Under the pieces are notes generated by a model. It did not search any database and had not been told where the DNA came from. It saw only the letters and a program-made list of their open reading frames with translations. A stretch of 42,520 nt of DNA from an uncultured Clostridium sp. (GTDB lineage Bacteria > Cyanobacteriota > Vampirovibrionia > Gastranaerophilales > Gastranaerophilaceae): assembly GCA_958449715.1 (NCBI GenBank), contig CAUDIU010000006.1, positions 1 through 42,520 of the forward strand. The letters run 5' to 3'. Position numbers and translations under genes: made by a program. Below, piece after piece: positions 1 to 9,507 of this stretch. Every line of letters starts with the position of its first letter. The stretch's first letter is position 1.

Positions 1-12
1 TTTGTTAAAAAT

Positions 13-1434
13 TTATTTTCCTAATTCTACAATATCTGATTCATTCGGAACTAAATTTTTTCCAATAGCTTTTTCTAGTGATGCTTTTGCTGAATTATAT
101 TGATATAGAGCATTATAGTAACTTAATTGAGCCTGCTGATAATTAATTTGCGCATCTTTCAATTCTGTAGGATTTGCTTCGCCTACTCTATATCTGCCAT
201 ATGACAATTCATAGTTTTCTTTAGCCTGTTTTACACCTAGCATTGCAACTGGCATTTGATTTTTCTTTTCTTCAAGCATCAAATATGCATTTTGAATTTC
301 TAGATAAATCTGATTTTGAGTATTTTTTGCATTTGCAATTTCTTTGTCATACAAGTATCTTGCTTCTTGAATTTCATTTTTAATCAACATACCGTTAACT
401 GTCGGGAAATTCAAATATCCACCAAGGTTATAACCATAGTTAGACGTCCAACTTTTACCACCTATTTGTAATTGCCCTTCAATTGACAAAGTTGGGAAAT
501 ATGATTTTTTTACAAGTTTAAGTGTTTGATTTGCGCTTTCAACTTTTAATTCTGCTAATTTTAATTCAGGTCTTGCATCTCTTGCAATTTCTATTGATTC
601 ATTGAAAGTAACATCTACAGGTTGATATTTTAAACGTTCTTGTACATTGTATTTATCAATAAAAGGTACACCCATTACATTATTTAATCTTGCCACTGCG
701 AGATTAACAGCATTATCTGCTTGGATTAGTTGCAATTTGGCATTACTTAGATTAACCTCTGCAATAGTTACATCAACTTTTGGGTTCATACCGATTTCGT
801 AAAATGCTTTTGCCTGATTATAAAACATTTCGAATTTTTTTACAGTATCTTCTGCAACTCTTTTATTTTCAAATGCAAATAGAAGATTATAATATGCATC
901 TTTTGTTTGATAAATCACATCATTAATAGTAGCGCCAAGAGTTGTTTTATATGCTTCATAATCTAAACGTTTTATTGTTGCCTGGTTTTGCGTAACACCA
1001 AAGTCATATAACATTTGTTGTAAAGTTACCTGACCTAAAATAAAATAGTTAAATGTTAGGTTTTTCCCTAAAGCATCAGACAATTGTAATTGTCTTATTC
1101 TAGTATAACCAGTCTGCCAGCTAACCTGCGGAAAATAATTTGACCATACTTGTTTAATCCTTGAATCAGAGGCTAAGATATCATGAAAAGCTGCATTAAT
1201 CTGAGGATTATTACCAAGAGCTAATTCTATACATTTATCTAAGGTCATATCTATATTTTTTTCAACTGAACCTTCTATTATAAAATCAGCTTTCGCATTT
1301 TGCTTCGGTAGCACCGAATCAGCAGAAGGGTACTCTTTTTCATTAACTTCATTCCCTATGTCATAGGCAAAAGAGGTATTTATATTTATAAAACTTATTA
1401 TCAAACTTAATAATATTATTCTTTTCAACAACAT
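13..1434 (-). CDS. TolC-family outer-membrane efflux channel
   Basis: Outer-membrane channel that should complete a tripartite efflux pump with the two genes upstream. The 473-residue protein opens with a signal peptide (hydrophobic LLSLIISF stretch, likely cut after SFA near residue 23) and then shows two long helical OEP repeats typical of TolC: LDKCIELALGNNPQINAA near the start of repeat one and ESIEIARDARPELKLAE in repeat two. Its ATG directly follows the TAA of the RND gene with no gap, so it is the last gene of a transcript running MFP, RND, TolC. The length is normal for the family. The substrate cannot be told from sequence. The stop lies 12 bases from the window edge, so any downstream terminator is not visible. 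Confidence 0.93.
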   Translation of the reverse strand: MLLKRIILLSLIISFININTSFAYDIGNEVNEKEYPSADSVLPKQNAKADFIIEGSVEKNIDMTLDKCIELALGNNPQINAAFHDILASDSRIKQVWSNYFPQVSWQTGYTRIRQLQLSDALGKNLTFNYFILGQVTLQQMLYDFGVTQNQATIKRLDYEAYKTTLGATINDVIYQTKDAYYNLLFAFENKRVAEDTVKKFEMFYNQAKAFYEIGMNPKVDVTIAEVNLSNAKLQLIQADNAVNLAVARLNNVMGVPFIDKYNVQERLKYQPVDVTFNESIEIARDARPELKLAELKVESANQTLKLVKKSYFPTLSIEGQLQIGGKSWTSNYGYNLGGYLNFPTVNGMLIKNEIQEARYLYDKEIANAKNTQNQIYLEIQNAYLMLEEKKNQMPVAMLGVKQAKENYELSYGRYRVGEANPTELKDAQINYQQAQLSYYNALYQYNSAKASLEKAIGKNLVPNESDIVELGK

Positions 1435-4400
1435 TTAGTTATCCTTTTTCTTAAATGTCTTAGCTTTTTGACCAATATAGATTTTAAAATTTTCAACCAT
1501 TACGAAAAATGCCGGAACTAAAAATGTACCGATAAACGCAACAGCCATCATACCACCAAATACTGTCATACCAACAGAGTTTCTACTAGCAGCACCTGCA
1601 CCTTTAGCAAATACCAAAGGTAACAAGCCTAAAATAAATGCGATATTTGTCATCATAACCGCTCTAAATCTCAATTTTGCAGCCTGCATCGCAGAATCTT
1701 TAATACTCATACCAGATTGATGAGCATCTTTTGCAAATTCAATGATTAAAATTGCCTGTTTAGTAGATAAACCAATTAACATAACAAGCCCAATTTGAGA
1801 ATACAAATCCAGAGAATACCCTGCAACATATTGGAAGAATAAAGCACCAACCAAAGCTACAGGTGAAATTAATAATACCGCAATCGGCAACATCCAGCTC
1901 TCATATAAACCTACTAAGAATAAGTAAATAAATACAAGTGACATTGCTAATATCGGTCCAATTTGTCCGCTAGATTCTTTTTCCTGTAATGAACTACCAG
2001 ACCAAGCATATCCCATATCTTTTGGTAAAACTGTATCTGAGAGATTTTCCATAGCAGACATTGCCTGCCCTGAACTTACGCCGTTTCTTGCCTGACCGTT
2101 GATTGTAATTGCTGGATACATATTAAATCTTGTCAAACTATATGGTCCAACAATATTACTTATAGTTACAACAGATGATAATGGAACCATAGATCCAAGT
2201 TTATTTTTTACATAAATCTTGTTAATATCTGCAGGTTTTTCTCTAAATTCTGAGTCTGCTTGTAAATATACACGATATACACGACCGTATTTATTGAAGT
2301 CGTTTACATAAGATTTTCCAAAATATCCTGACAATGCACTATAAATTTCAGAAATATCAACTCCTTGTGCAAGTGCCTTATCTTCATCAACTTTTATTAG
2401 TAACTGCGGTAAATCAGCAGTAAATGATGTATATACCATTTGGAAAGCCGGATTTTTATTAGCTTCACCAATAATTTTTTGAGCTTCTTGATATAATTCT
2501 TGAGGAGTTCTATCTCCTTTATCAAGCAATTGATATTCAAAACCTCCGAACATACCTAAACCTGAAATTGAAGGAGGAGAGAATGATGCTACTGTTGCAG
2601 ATGGATAATTTGCAAATTCCTTTTTAATCTTAGTTAATATACTTTGCATAGACTGATCTTTACTTTTACGTTCAGACCAATTTTTTAATTGGGCAACGAT
2701 TAACGCAGTATTTTCACCTGAATAACCAACTAAAGTAATCGTTGTATCCACACCATCAATATTTAAAATTCTTTTTTCAACCTCTGCAGCAACCATCTCT
2801 GTTCTTGACGCAGAAGAACCATCAGGCAACTGAATTTGAGAAAAGATTGCACCTTTATCTTCCGTCGGTAAGAATCCCTTCGGAATCAAATAAAACATTA
2901 CTGATGTAAAAATTATGATTCCAGCAAATAAACTAATTGTAATTTTAGGAGAATCAATAAATACTTTTACACCTTCCAAATATTTATCTCTTATGTTGTT
3001 AAACCAATCGTCAAATTTTTGAATAAATTCAAAATCTGCCTTTTCTTCACCCGATTTTAAAATCATTGCACATAAAGCAGGTGCTAAAGTAAGTGCGACT
3101 AATGTAGATAAACCTATTGATGAAGCGATACATAAAGCGAATTGTCTAAACATTTGTCCAGTAATACCAGCCATAAAAGAAACCGGAACAAATACTGCCA
3201 TTAATACTAAAGACGTTGCAAGTACAGCTCCAAATACCTCTTTCATAGTAACTTCTGTTGCATCTACAGGATTTTTACCTTCTTGAATGTGTCTTTGTGT
3301 GTTTTCCAATACAACAATTGCATCGTCAACAACCAGTCCTACTGCAAGTACTAAGGCAAACAAAATTAACAAGTTTATTGAAAAACCGAGAATATTCATA
3401 AATATAAATACCCCGATTAATGATACTGGAATTGCACAGAATGGAACTAAAGCAGCTCTTGCACTACCTAAGAACATATAAGTTACAATACCTACAAGTA
3501 CGATAGCTAAAGCAATTGCGTTAATTACTTCTTTAATTGATTCTCTAACGAATTCAGTTTCATCACGCTGTATTTTGTATTCAATACCTTGAGGAAAACT
3601 CTTACTTAATTCTTCCATTTTTGCTCTGATTTTATTTGATAAATCAATTGCGTTAGCTTCTGGCAATTGACTTACTGAAATCATTGCAGTATCTTTACCG
3701 CCAATTCTTGAGAAATACGAATAACTTTCAGCACCTAATTCTACTCTTGCAATATCTTTTAATTTGATTTGAGAACCGTCTGTTTTTGAACGAACAATAA
3801 TGTTTTCAAATTCTGAAACATCTTTCAATCTACCCTTTGTTCTCATTGTAAGCTTAATCATCTGCTTATTTTTCATAGGTTCAACGCCCAAATCACCTGC
3901 AGGAACTTGAGTGTTTTGATTTTGAATTGCTGCATTTACCTCAGATACAGAAACTCCAAGGTTTGCCATTTTAGCTGCATCAAGCCAAATTCTCATAGAA
4001 TAATCTTTTGATCCGAAAACTTGAACTTTACCAACACCTTTAATACGAGCAAGTTCATCTTTAATAAAAATAGATGCATAGTTTGCAATATATAAAGAAT
4101 CATATGTATTAGTAGGAGAATTAATAGAAATCATCATCAAACCTGGACCACCAGTTGATTTCTTTACTGACAACCCATACCTTCTAACTTCTTCAGGCAA
4201 ACGAGGAGTAACCAATTGCAATTGGTTTTGAACGTTTACTACAGCCATGTCAGGATCAGAACCGATTTCAAAATATAAAGTTAGTTGATATTGACCGTTT
4301 TGAGATGTAGATGACATATAAATCATATCTTCAACACCGTTCAATTGAGCCTCAACCGGTGCTGCGATTGTATCTTCTACAACGTCAGAACTTGCACCTG

Positions 4401-4566
4401 CATATGTTGCAGTTACAACTACCTGAGGAGGGGTAATTGAGGGGTATTCTTCCAAAGGTAATGCCGTAATCATTAACATACCAGCAAGCATAATTGCTAA
4501 TGATATTACGATAGCGAGTTTTGGTCGTTTTATAAATAAATTGCCTGTTTTTTCTTTTTCCATCAT
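1435..4566 (-). CDS. RND multidrug efflux permease (AcrB/HAE1 family)
   Basis: Inner-membrane proton-driven pump of the hydrophobe/amphiphile efflux (HAE1) class, 1043 residues, the usual full length. The N-terminus has the family pattern IKRPKLAIVISLAIMLAG followed by ITPPQVVVTATYAGAS. The proton-relay aspartates of TM4 are present in VGLVVDDAIVVLENT, and the TM10 lysine is in GLSTKQAILIIEFA (E. coli AcrB has KN where this has KQ). Two large periplasmic loops and 12 predicted membrane segments fit a trimeric AcrB-like pump. It sits 22 bases after the membrane-fusion gene and abuts the TolC gene. It may export bile acids, antibiotics or lipids; that is inference from the family. Confidence 0.95.
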   Translation of the reverse strand: MMEKEKTGNLFIKRPKLAIVISLAIMLAGMLMITALPLEEYPSITPPQVVVTATYAGASSDVVEDTIAAPVEAQLNGVEDMIYMSSTSQNGQYQLTLYFEIGSDPDMAVVNVQNQLQLVTPRLPEEVRRYGLSVKKSTGGPGLMMISINSPTNTYDSLYIANYASIFIKDELARIKGVGKVQVFGSKDYSMRIWLDAAKMANLGVSVSEVNAAIQNQNTQVPAGDLGVEPMKNKQMIKLTMRTKGRLKDVSEFENIIVRSKTDGSQIKLKDIARVELGAESYSYFSRIGGKDTAMISVSQLPEANAIDLSNKIRAKMEELSKSFPQGIEYKIQRDETEFVRESIKEVINAIALAIVLVGIVTYMFLGSARAALVPFCAIPVSLIGVFIFMNILGFSINLLILFALVLAVGLVVDDAIVVLENTQRHIQEGKNPVDATEVTMKEVFGAVLATSLVLMAVFVPVSFMAGITGQMFRQFALCIASSIGLSTLVALTLAPALCAMILKSGEEKADFEFIQKFDDWFNNIRDKYLEGVKVFIDSPKITISLFAGIIIFTSVMFYLIPKGFLPTEDKGAIFSQIQLPDGSSASRTEMVAAEVEKRILNIDGVDTTITLVGYSGENTALIVAQLKNWSERKSKDQSMQSILTKIKKEFANYPSATVASFSPPSISGLGMFGGFEYQLLDKGDRTPQELYQEAQKIIGEANKNPAFQMVYTSFTADLPQLLIKVDEDKALAQGVDISEIYSALSGYFGKSYVNDFNKYGRVYRVYLQADSEFREKPADINKIYVKNKLGSMVPLSSVVTISNIVGPYSLTRFNMYPAITINGQARNGVSSGQAMSAMENLSDTVLPKDMGYAWSGSSLQEKESSGQIGPILAMSLVFIYLFLVGLYESWMLPIAVLLISPVALVGALFFQYVAGYSLDLYSQIGLVMLIGLSTKQAILIIEFAKDAHQSGMSIKDSAMQAAKLRFRAVMMTNIAFILGLLPLVFAKGAGAASRNSVGMTVFGGMMAVAFIGTFLVPAFFVMVENFKIYIGQKAKTFKKKDN

Positions 4567-4588
4567 ATCCCTTTATTTTAAATTTTTA

Positions 4589-5767
4589 TTATTTATTTCC
4601 TTTTTTATTTTCAGTAATTTGCTCTTTCTTCAATTTCATCATCTCTTCTTGAGAAATTATTTTTACAGGTTTACCAGGAGTAACTTTTTGCAAACCTTCA
4701 ATTACTATACGATCACCTTTTTTCAATCCTTCGTTAATTATCCAATTATCACCAGATTGTTCTCCAACTTTTACATAAGTTAGTTGAGGAATATCGTTTT
4801 CATCAAGCTTATAGACATATTTACCTGCTTGGTTTTCAAGAACTGCAGTAACTGGTGCAACTGGAACTTCTACAGGATTATTTGAATATAATTTAACTGT
4901 TACAAATTCTCCATGAATTAACTCATTATTAGGATTTTCAAATGTTGCTCTCATAGTTACAGTACCTGTAGACTGATCAACTTTGTTGTCTTGAAAATCT
5001 TGAACTCCGTTAAGCGGATATTTACGTCCACCTCCTAGAATTAATTCAACTTTTCTGTTTTTATTATTAGCCTGATCAGCATCTGCTAAAATTTGAAAAT
5101 CATTTGAATCTAACGGGAAAGTTACATAAATAGGATTTGTGCTATTAATTGTTGTCAAAGCACCTGAACTTGGAGATACATAGTTTCCTACTGTAACATT
5201 AATAATCCCAACTTTACCATTAACTGGAGATTTTACATTTGTATATCCGAGATTTCTGTTCGCATCGTTATAAGCAGCTTGAGCTGAAGCCAATTGTGCT
5301 TTTAGAGAATCTCTCTGAGATAACATTTGATCATATTGAGCTTTAGCTATATAATCTTTTTTTACAAGTTCTGCAGCACGAGCCAATTGTTTTTCCGCAT
5401 AAACAAGTTGTGCTTTTAAATTTTTTACATTTGCACCGGCAACATTTGCTGCGTTTGAGTATTCAGTAGGTTCTATTAAGAATAATACCTGCCCGGCTTT
5501 TACATAATCGCCTTCTTTAAAATAACTTTTTTGCAAATATCCTGAAATACGAGCAAGTACATCTACACGATATTTAGATACAACTCTGCCTGGAGCTTCA
5601 AAACTTCTGATTACACTTTCATTTTGAATTTCCTGAATTGATACATTTGGCGCTGGTTTATTCATCATATTTTTACTTTGCATAAAGTTAGAAAATGCTG
5701 AAAATCCATAACGCAAAAGTATTGCGCCTATTATTACAGACAAGAATATTATTATATTTTTTTTCAT
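4589..5767 (-). CDS. Periplasmic membrane fusion protein (AcrA/MexA family)
   Basis: Adaptor linking the RND pump to the TolC channel; first gene of the efflux operon. The 392-residue protein has one N-terminal membrane segment (IIIFLSVIIGAILL) and no lipobox cysteine, so it is anchored by a helix and not by lipid. The lipoyl/barrel-sandwich half-motifs are visible as VLARISGYLQKSYFKEGDYV and VKSPVNGKVGIINVTVGNYV, separated by a coiled-coil hairpin rich in Ala, Gln and Leu (about residues 125-170), followed by a beta-barrel and the membrane-proximal domain (GDRIVIEGLQKVTPGKPV). The start is supported by an AGGGAGAG ribosome-binding site just upstream. A TTGACA/TAATAT promoter and a dyad precede it. 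Confidence 0.93.
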   Translation of the reverse strand: MKKNIIIFLSVIIGAILLRYGFSAFSNFMQSKNMMNKPAPNVSIQEIQNESVIRSFEAPGRVVSKYRVDVLARISGYLQKSYFKEGDYVKAGQVLFLIEPTEYSNAANVAGANVKNLKAQLVYAEKQLARAAELVKKDYIAKAQYDQMLSQRDSLKAQLASAQAAYNDANRNLGYTNVKSPVNGKVGIINVTVGNYVSPSSGALTTINSTNPIYVTFPLDSNDFQILADADQANNKNRKVELILGGGRKYPLNGVQDFQDNKVDQSTGTVTMRATFENPNNELIHGEFVTVKLYSNNPVEVPVAPVTAVLENQAGKYVYKLDENDIPQLTYVKVGEQSGDNWIINEGLKKGDRIVIEGLQKVTPGKPVKIISQEEMMKLKKEQITENKKGNK

Positions 5768-5782
5768 TATCTCTCCCTAGTC

Positions 5783-5837
5783 ATAATTATGTTGTTTTTG
5801 CAACAATTATATTACTATCAAAGATACCCCATGTCAA
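5783..5837 (-). promoter_or_regulatory. Promoter with imperfect dyad for the efflux operon
   Basis: On the minus strand TTGACA (5837-5832) is followed after 17 bases by TAATAT (5814-5809). An imperfect dyad lies across the expected transcription start: ATAAT (5783-5787) and TGTTG (5790-5794) mirror CAACA (5801-5805) and ATTAT (5806-5810), with TA unpaired in one arm. Its place over the start site resembles a TetR-type operator, but no regulator gene lies next to it in this window. Confidence 0.6.
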
Positions 5838-5923
5838 CCAAAATAAATATAAAATAGCCCTACTGTGTAAGGCGTTAATTTTCTTACAATTAAAGGATCT
5901 TTATTAAAAAAATATATAAATTT

Positions 5924-6499
5924 CTATTTGATTGTTTCTAAAAATTGTAGAACATTTCTTAATGCTCTTCCTCGATGAGAAATCTGATTTTTTTCTTCTT
6001 CAGACATTTCTGCCATAGTAAGCTTATAATCAGTATCTTTAGTAAGGAAAATAGGGTCATATCCAAAACCATTAATACCTGATTGTTTTTCGGCAATTTC
6101 CCCAAAGCATTCTCCACGGGTTTGGAATAAGATGTTACCATTTTTATCTACAAGTGTCATCGCACATACAAATTTTGCACTTCTGACTGTTTTTCCATTA
6201 ATTGCATTTAAGAGTTTATCAATTCTTTCTTGTGGAGTTTCAGCATATCGAGCAGAATGAATTCCAGGAGCTCCTTTTAAAGCATCTACACATAGACCTG
6301 AATCATCTGCTAAAGATATTTTCCCACTTACTCTTGCAGCTTCCTTTGCTTTTATTAAAGAATTTTCTTCAAAAGTTTCACCGTTTTCAATTGGATTAAA
6401 ACCATCACCAGGAAGTATAAATTCTATACCTGTATCTTTTGCGATCTCTTGTATTTCTTTTAATTTATGAGCATTACCGGTTGCAAAAACTATTTTCAT
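5924..6499 (-). CDS. rdgB: Non-canonical purine NTP pyrophosphatase (RdgB/HAM1)
   Basis: Hydrolyses ITP, dITP and XTP to the monophosphates, cleaning the nucleotide pool in the cytoplasm. The 191-residue protein has the nucleotide-binding start FATGNAHKLKEI, the central ADDSGLCVDALKGAPGIHSA block with the catalytic aspartate, and the C-terminal GYDPIF and SHRGRAL motifs, all in the right order and spacing. Length is normal. Its ATG lies two bases after the uppS stop, so the two are cotranscribed. No clear hairpin terminator follows before the efflux promoter region. Confidence 0.96.
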   Translation of the reverse strand: MKIVFATGNAHKLKEIQEIAKDTGIEFILPGDGFNPIENGETFEENSLIKAKEAARVSGKISLADDSGLCVDALKGAPGIHSARYAETPQERIDKLLNAINGKTVRSAKFVCAMTLVDKNGNILFQTRGECFGEIAEKQSGINGFGYDPIFLTKDTDYKLTMAEMSEEEKNQISHRGRALRNVLQFLETIK

Positions 6500-6501
6500 T
6501 A

Positions 6502-7230
6502 CTATTTACCAAATCTTCTTTGTCTGTTTTTAAATTCTTCTACAGCTCTTGCAAGAGATTCACGTCCAAATTCCGGCCAATATTCATCGGTTACCAATAT
6601 TTCGGAATATGCAATTTGCCATAAAAGATAATTTGATATTCTTTTTTCTCCCCCTGTTCTAATTAACAAATCTGGGTCAGGAATATTTTTTGTATAAAGA
6701 TTTTCTGAAATCATTTCTTCTGTAATATCTTCAGATTTTACTCCCCTCTCAACAATTGATTTTACAGCATGAACAATTTCATCTCTTGCGCCATAATTAA
6801 ATGCAATCTGCAAATGCACTCCTGAGTTATTTTTTGTTGTTTCTACAGAATTAGCTAATATTTTTTGAAGCTTATCACTTAACTTTGATATATCTCCGAT
6901 AAAACTAATTACAACACCTTCTGAATGCATTTCAGCAAGTTCGTTCGTAAGAGTAATTGCTAAAAGTTCCATTAAAAAATCAACTTCTTCTTTTTTTCTT
7001 TTCCAATTTTCAGTAGAAAAAGCATATACTGTAAGATATTTGATACCAAAATCTTTGCAAGCTCTAAGAGTTGTTTTTAAAGCATCTACACCTTTTTTAT
7101 GTCCCATTGCAGACGGCAAATTCTTTTCTTTTGCCCAGCGACGATTTCCGTCCATAATAATTGCAATGTGTTCCAAATTTGTTTCTTTTACAATTTCAGC
7201 TGTAATTAAATCTTTTTCTTGAGTTTTCAT
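6502..7230 (-). CDS. uppS: Isoprenyl transferase (undecaprenyl diphosphate synthase)
   Basis: Adds isopentenyl diphosphate units to farnesyl diphosphate to make the C55 carrier lipid used for peptidoglycan and O-antigen assembly. Family motifs are clear: IAIIMDGNRRWAKEKNLP with the catalytic aspartate, GHKKGVDALK, YAFSTENWKR, and near the end DLLIRTGGEKRISNYLLWQ plus a terminal RFGK. I place the start at the ATG at 7230 (242 residues): the open frame extends 13 codons further only to a TTG with no ribosome site, while AGGA lies just before this ATG. Followed two bases later by rdgB. Confidence 0.95.
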   Translation of the reverse strand: MKTQEKDLITAEIVKETNLEHIAIIMDGNRRWAKEKNLPSAMGHKKGVDALKTTLRACKDFGIKYLTVYAFSTENWKRKKEEVDFLMELLAITLTNELAEMHSEGVVISFIGDISKLSDKLQKILANSVETTKNNSGVHLQIAFNYGARDEIVHAVKSIVERGVKSEDITEEMISENLYTKNIPDPDLLIRTGGEKRISNYLLWQIAYSEILVTDEYWPEFGRESLARAVEEFKNRQRRFGK

Positions 7231-7273
7231 AATCCTAATTATATTGCAAATATTAAAAATTACAAACAAATTG

Positions 7274-7342
7274 TTTTGTAAAAATACATGTTTGTGTGAT
7301 AATTTTTATTGAAGCTAAAAATATAATAGCGATGTACACAAT
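7274..7342 (+). promoter_or_regulatory. Probable fusA promoter region
   Basis: Two candidate elements precede fusA: TTGTAA (7274-7279) with GATAAT 16 bases later, and a stand-alone TATAAT in the stretch AAATATAATAGC closer to the gene. A purine-rich AAAAAGGAAAAG follows just upstream of the ATG. Which element is used cannot be decided by reading. Confidence 0.4.
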
Positions 7343-7363
7343 ATAAAAAAGGAAAAGACAAAA

Positions 7364-9457
7364 ATGGCAAGAAAAACTCCATTAGAAAAAATCAGAAACA
7401 TTGGTATTGCCGCTCACATCGATGCTGGTAAAACCACTACAACTGAACGTATTTTGTTTTACACAGGTAAAACACATAAAATCGGTGAAACCCATGATGG
7501 TGCTGCTGTAACAGACTTTATGGAACAAGAAAAAGAACGTGGTATCACAATCCAATCTGCAGCTGTAACTGCTGAATGGAAAGGCCACCAAATCAACATC
7601 ATTGACACACCGGGGCACGTTGACTTTACAATCGAAGTTGAACGTTCTTTACGAGTATTAGACGGTGTTGTTGCTGTATTCTGTGCAGTAGGCGGTGTTC
7701 AATCTCAATCAGAAACAGTTTGGAGACAAGCTAACAGATATGAAGTACCTCGTATGGTATTCGTTAACAAAATGGATAGAACAGGTGCTGATTTCTACAG
7801 AGTTGTTGACCAAATTAAAAACAGATTAGGTGCTAACGCTGTACCTATCCAATTACCAATCGGTTCTGAAGATAAATTCAATGGTCTTGTTGACTTGATG
7901 ACAATGAAGGCTGAAATTTATACAAACGATTTAGGTACTGATATTAAAGAAGAAGATATTCCAGCAGATTTAGCTGATAAAGCTAAAGAATATCATGATG
8001 CAATGGTTGAAGCTATTGCTTCTGAAGATGATGCATTAATGGAAAAATACTTCGAAGATCCAGATTCAATTACAATTGATGAATTAAAAGCTGCTTTAAG
8101 AAAAGCTGTTTGCGAAAACAAAATTGTACCAGTATGTTGTGGTACTGCTTTCAAAAACAAAGGTGTTCAATTGTTATTGAATAACGTAGTAGATTATATG
8201 CCATCACCAGTTGATGTAAAAGCTATTGAAGGTGAATTAGAAGACGGAACAAAAACAGAAAGACACTCTTCAGATTCAGAACCATTCTCTGCTTTAGCAT
8301 TCAAAGTTATGACAGACCCATATGTTGGACGTTTAACTTTCTTAAGAGTTTATTCTGGTGTAATCACTTCTGGTTCTTATGTATTAAATGCTACTAACGG
8401 TAAAAAAGAACGTATCGCAAGATTAGTTCGTATGTATGCTGATCAAAGACTTGAAGAACAAGAAGTTTACGCAGGTGATATCTGTGCAGCAGTAGGTTTG
8501 AAAGACACAACTACAGGTGATACATTATGTGATGAAAAAGCTCCTATCATCTTAGAAAGAATGACTTTCCCAGAACCTGTAATTTCTGTTGCTATTGAAC
8601 CAAAAACTAAAGCTGACCAAGATAAAATGGGTATCGCTTTACAAAAACTTGCTGAAGAAGATCCTTCATTCAGAGTTAAATCAGATACAGAAACAGGTCA
8701 AACAATCATTTCTGGTATGGGTGAACTTCACCTTGATATCATTGTTGACCGTATGTTAAGAGAATTCAAAGTAGAAGCTAACATCGGTAAACCTCAAGTA
8801 GCTTACCGTGAAACTATACGCGGCAACGCTGACCAAGATTCTAAATTCATCCGTCAATCAGGTGGTAAAGGTCAATATGGTCACGTTAAAGTTAGAATTT
8901 CTCCAGCTGAAGAAAATGCAGGATTTGTATTTGAAAACAAAATCGTTGGTGGTGCTATCCCTAGAGAATACATCGAACCTGCAAGAAAAGGTATGGAAGA
9001 AGCTCTTGAAGGTGGTATCTTAGCAGGATTCCCAATGATTGACGTTAAAGTTGAGTTATATGATGGTTCTTACCACGAAGTTGACTCTTCTGAAATGGCA
9101 TTCAAAATCGCTGGTTCTATGGCTATTAAAGAAGGTTGCAGAAAAGCTCAACCTTGTATCCTTGAACCTATGATGAAAGTTGAAATCGAAATTCCTGATG
9201 AATTCACTGGTACAATCATCGGTGATATTTCAAGACGTCGTGGACGTGTTGAAGGTCAAGAACCAGTTGGTAACACTGGTAACGTAATTGTAAGAGCATT
9301 AGTTCCTCTTGCTAATATGTTCGGTTATGCAACTGATTTGAGATCTAACACTCAAGGTCGTGGTACTTTCTCAATGGAATTCAAATGCTACGAACAAGTT
9401 CCTGCAAATATCGAAAAAGAAATTATCGAAAAATCAGGAAACGTTGGTAAAGAATAA
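7364..9457 (+). CDS. fusA: Translation elongation factor G
   Basis: GTPase that drives translocation on the ribosome. The 697-residue length is typical. G1 is in IAAHIDAGKTTTTERIL, switch I/G2 in ERGITIQSAAV, G3 in DTPGHVDFT, G4 in NKMDRTGADF. Domain IV and the C-terminus (GRVEGQEPVGNTGNVI, and ATDLRSNTQGRGTFSMEF) are intact. The gene stands alone: it is not in an rpsL-rpsG-fusA-tuf operon, and a strong hairpin with a T-run follows 15 bases after the stop. Codon choice is visibly tidier than in neighbouring accessory genes (frequent GGT, GCT, AAC), as expected for a highly expressed gene. The purine-rich AAAGGAAAAG upstream supports the start. Confidence 0.98.
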   Translation: MARKTPLEKIRNIGIAAHIDAGKTTTTERILFYTGKTHKIGETHDGAAVTDFMEQEKERGITIQSAAVTAEWKGHQINIIDTPGHVDFTIEVERSLRVLDGVVAVFCAVGGVQSQSETVWRQANRYEVPRMVFVNKMDRTGADFYRVVDQIKNRLGANAVPIQLPIGSEDKFNGLVDLMTMKAEIYTNDLGTDIKEEDIPADLADKAKEYHDAMVEAIASEDDALMEKYFEDPDSITIDELKAALRKAVCENKIVPVCCGTAFKNKGVQLLLNNVVDYMPSPVDVKAIEGELEDGTKTERHSSDSEPFSALAFKVMTDPYVGRLTFLRVYSGVITSGSYVLNATNGKKERIARLVRMYADQRLEEQEVYAGDICAAVGLKDTTTGDTLCDEKAPIILERMTFPEPVISVAIEPKTKADQDKMGIALQKLAEEDPSFRVKSDTETGQTIISGMGELHLDIIVDRMLREFKVEANIGKPQVAYRETIRGNADQDSKFIRQSGGKGQYGHVKVRISPAEENAGFVFENKIVGGAIPREYIEPARKGMEEALEGGILAGFPMIDVKVELYDGSYHEVDSSEMAFKIAGSMAIKEGCRKAQPCILEPMMKVEIEIPDEFTGTIIGDISRRRGRVEGQEPVGNTGNVIVRALVPLANMFGYATDLRSNTQGRGTFSMEFKCYEQVPANIEKEIIEKSGNVGKE

Positions 9458-9472
9458 CCAATTATTTAAATT

Positions 9473-9507
9473 AAAAAGACCTCTTAATTATAAGAGGTCT
9501 TTTTTTT
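9473..9507 (+). terminator. Bidirectional terminator between fusA and the convergent gene
   Basis: AAAAAGACCTCTTA (9473-9486), a four-base ATTA loop, and TAAGAGGTCTTTTT (9491-9504) form a 14-bp perfect stem ending in a T-run. It closes fusA. The A-run on its left edge gives a T-run on the other strand, so it also serves the gene ending at 9506. Confidence 0.92.

Noticed and set aside
3287..4783. Open frames on the + strand opposite the RND and fusion genes.
   Set aside because: They are antisense shadows of well-conserved genes with no ribosome sites or family features.
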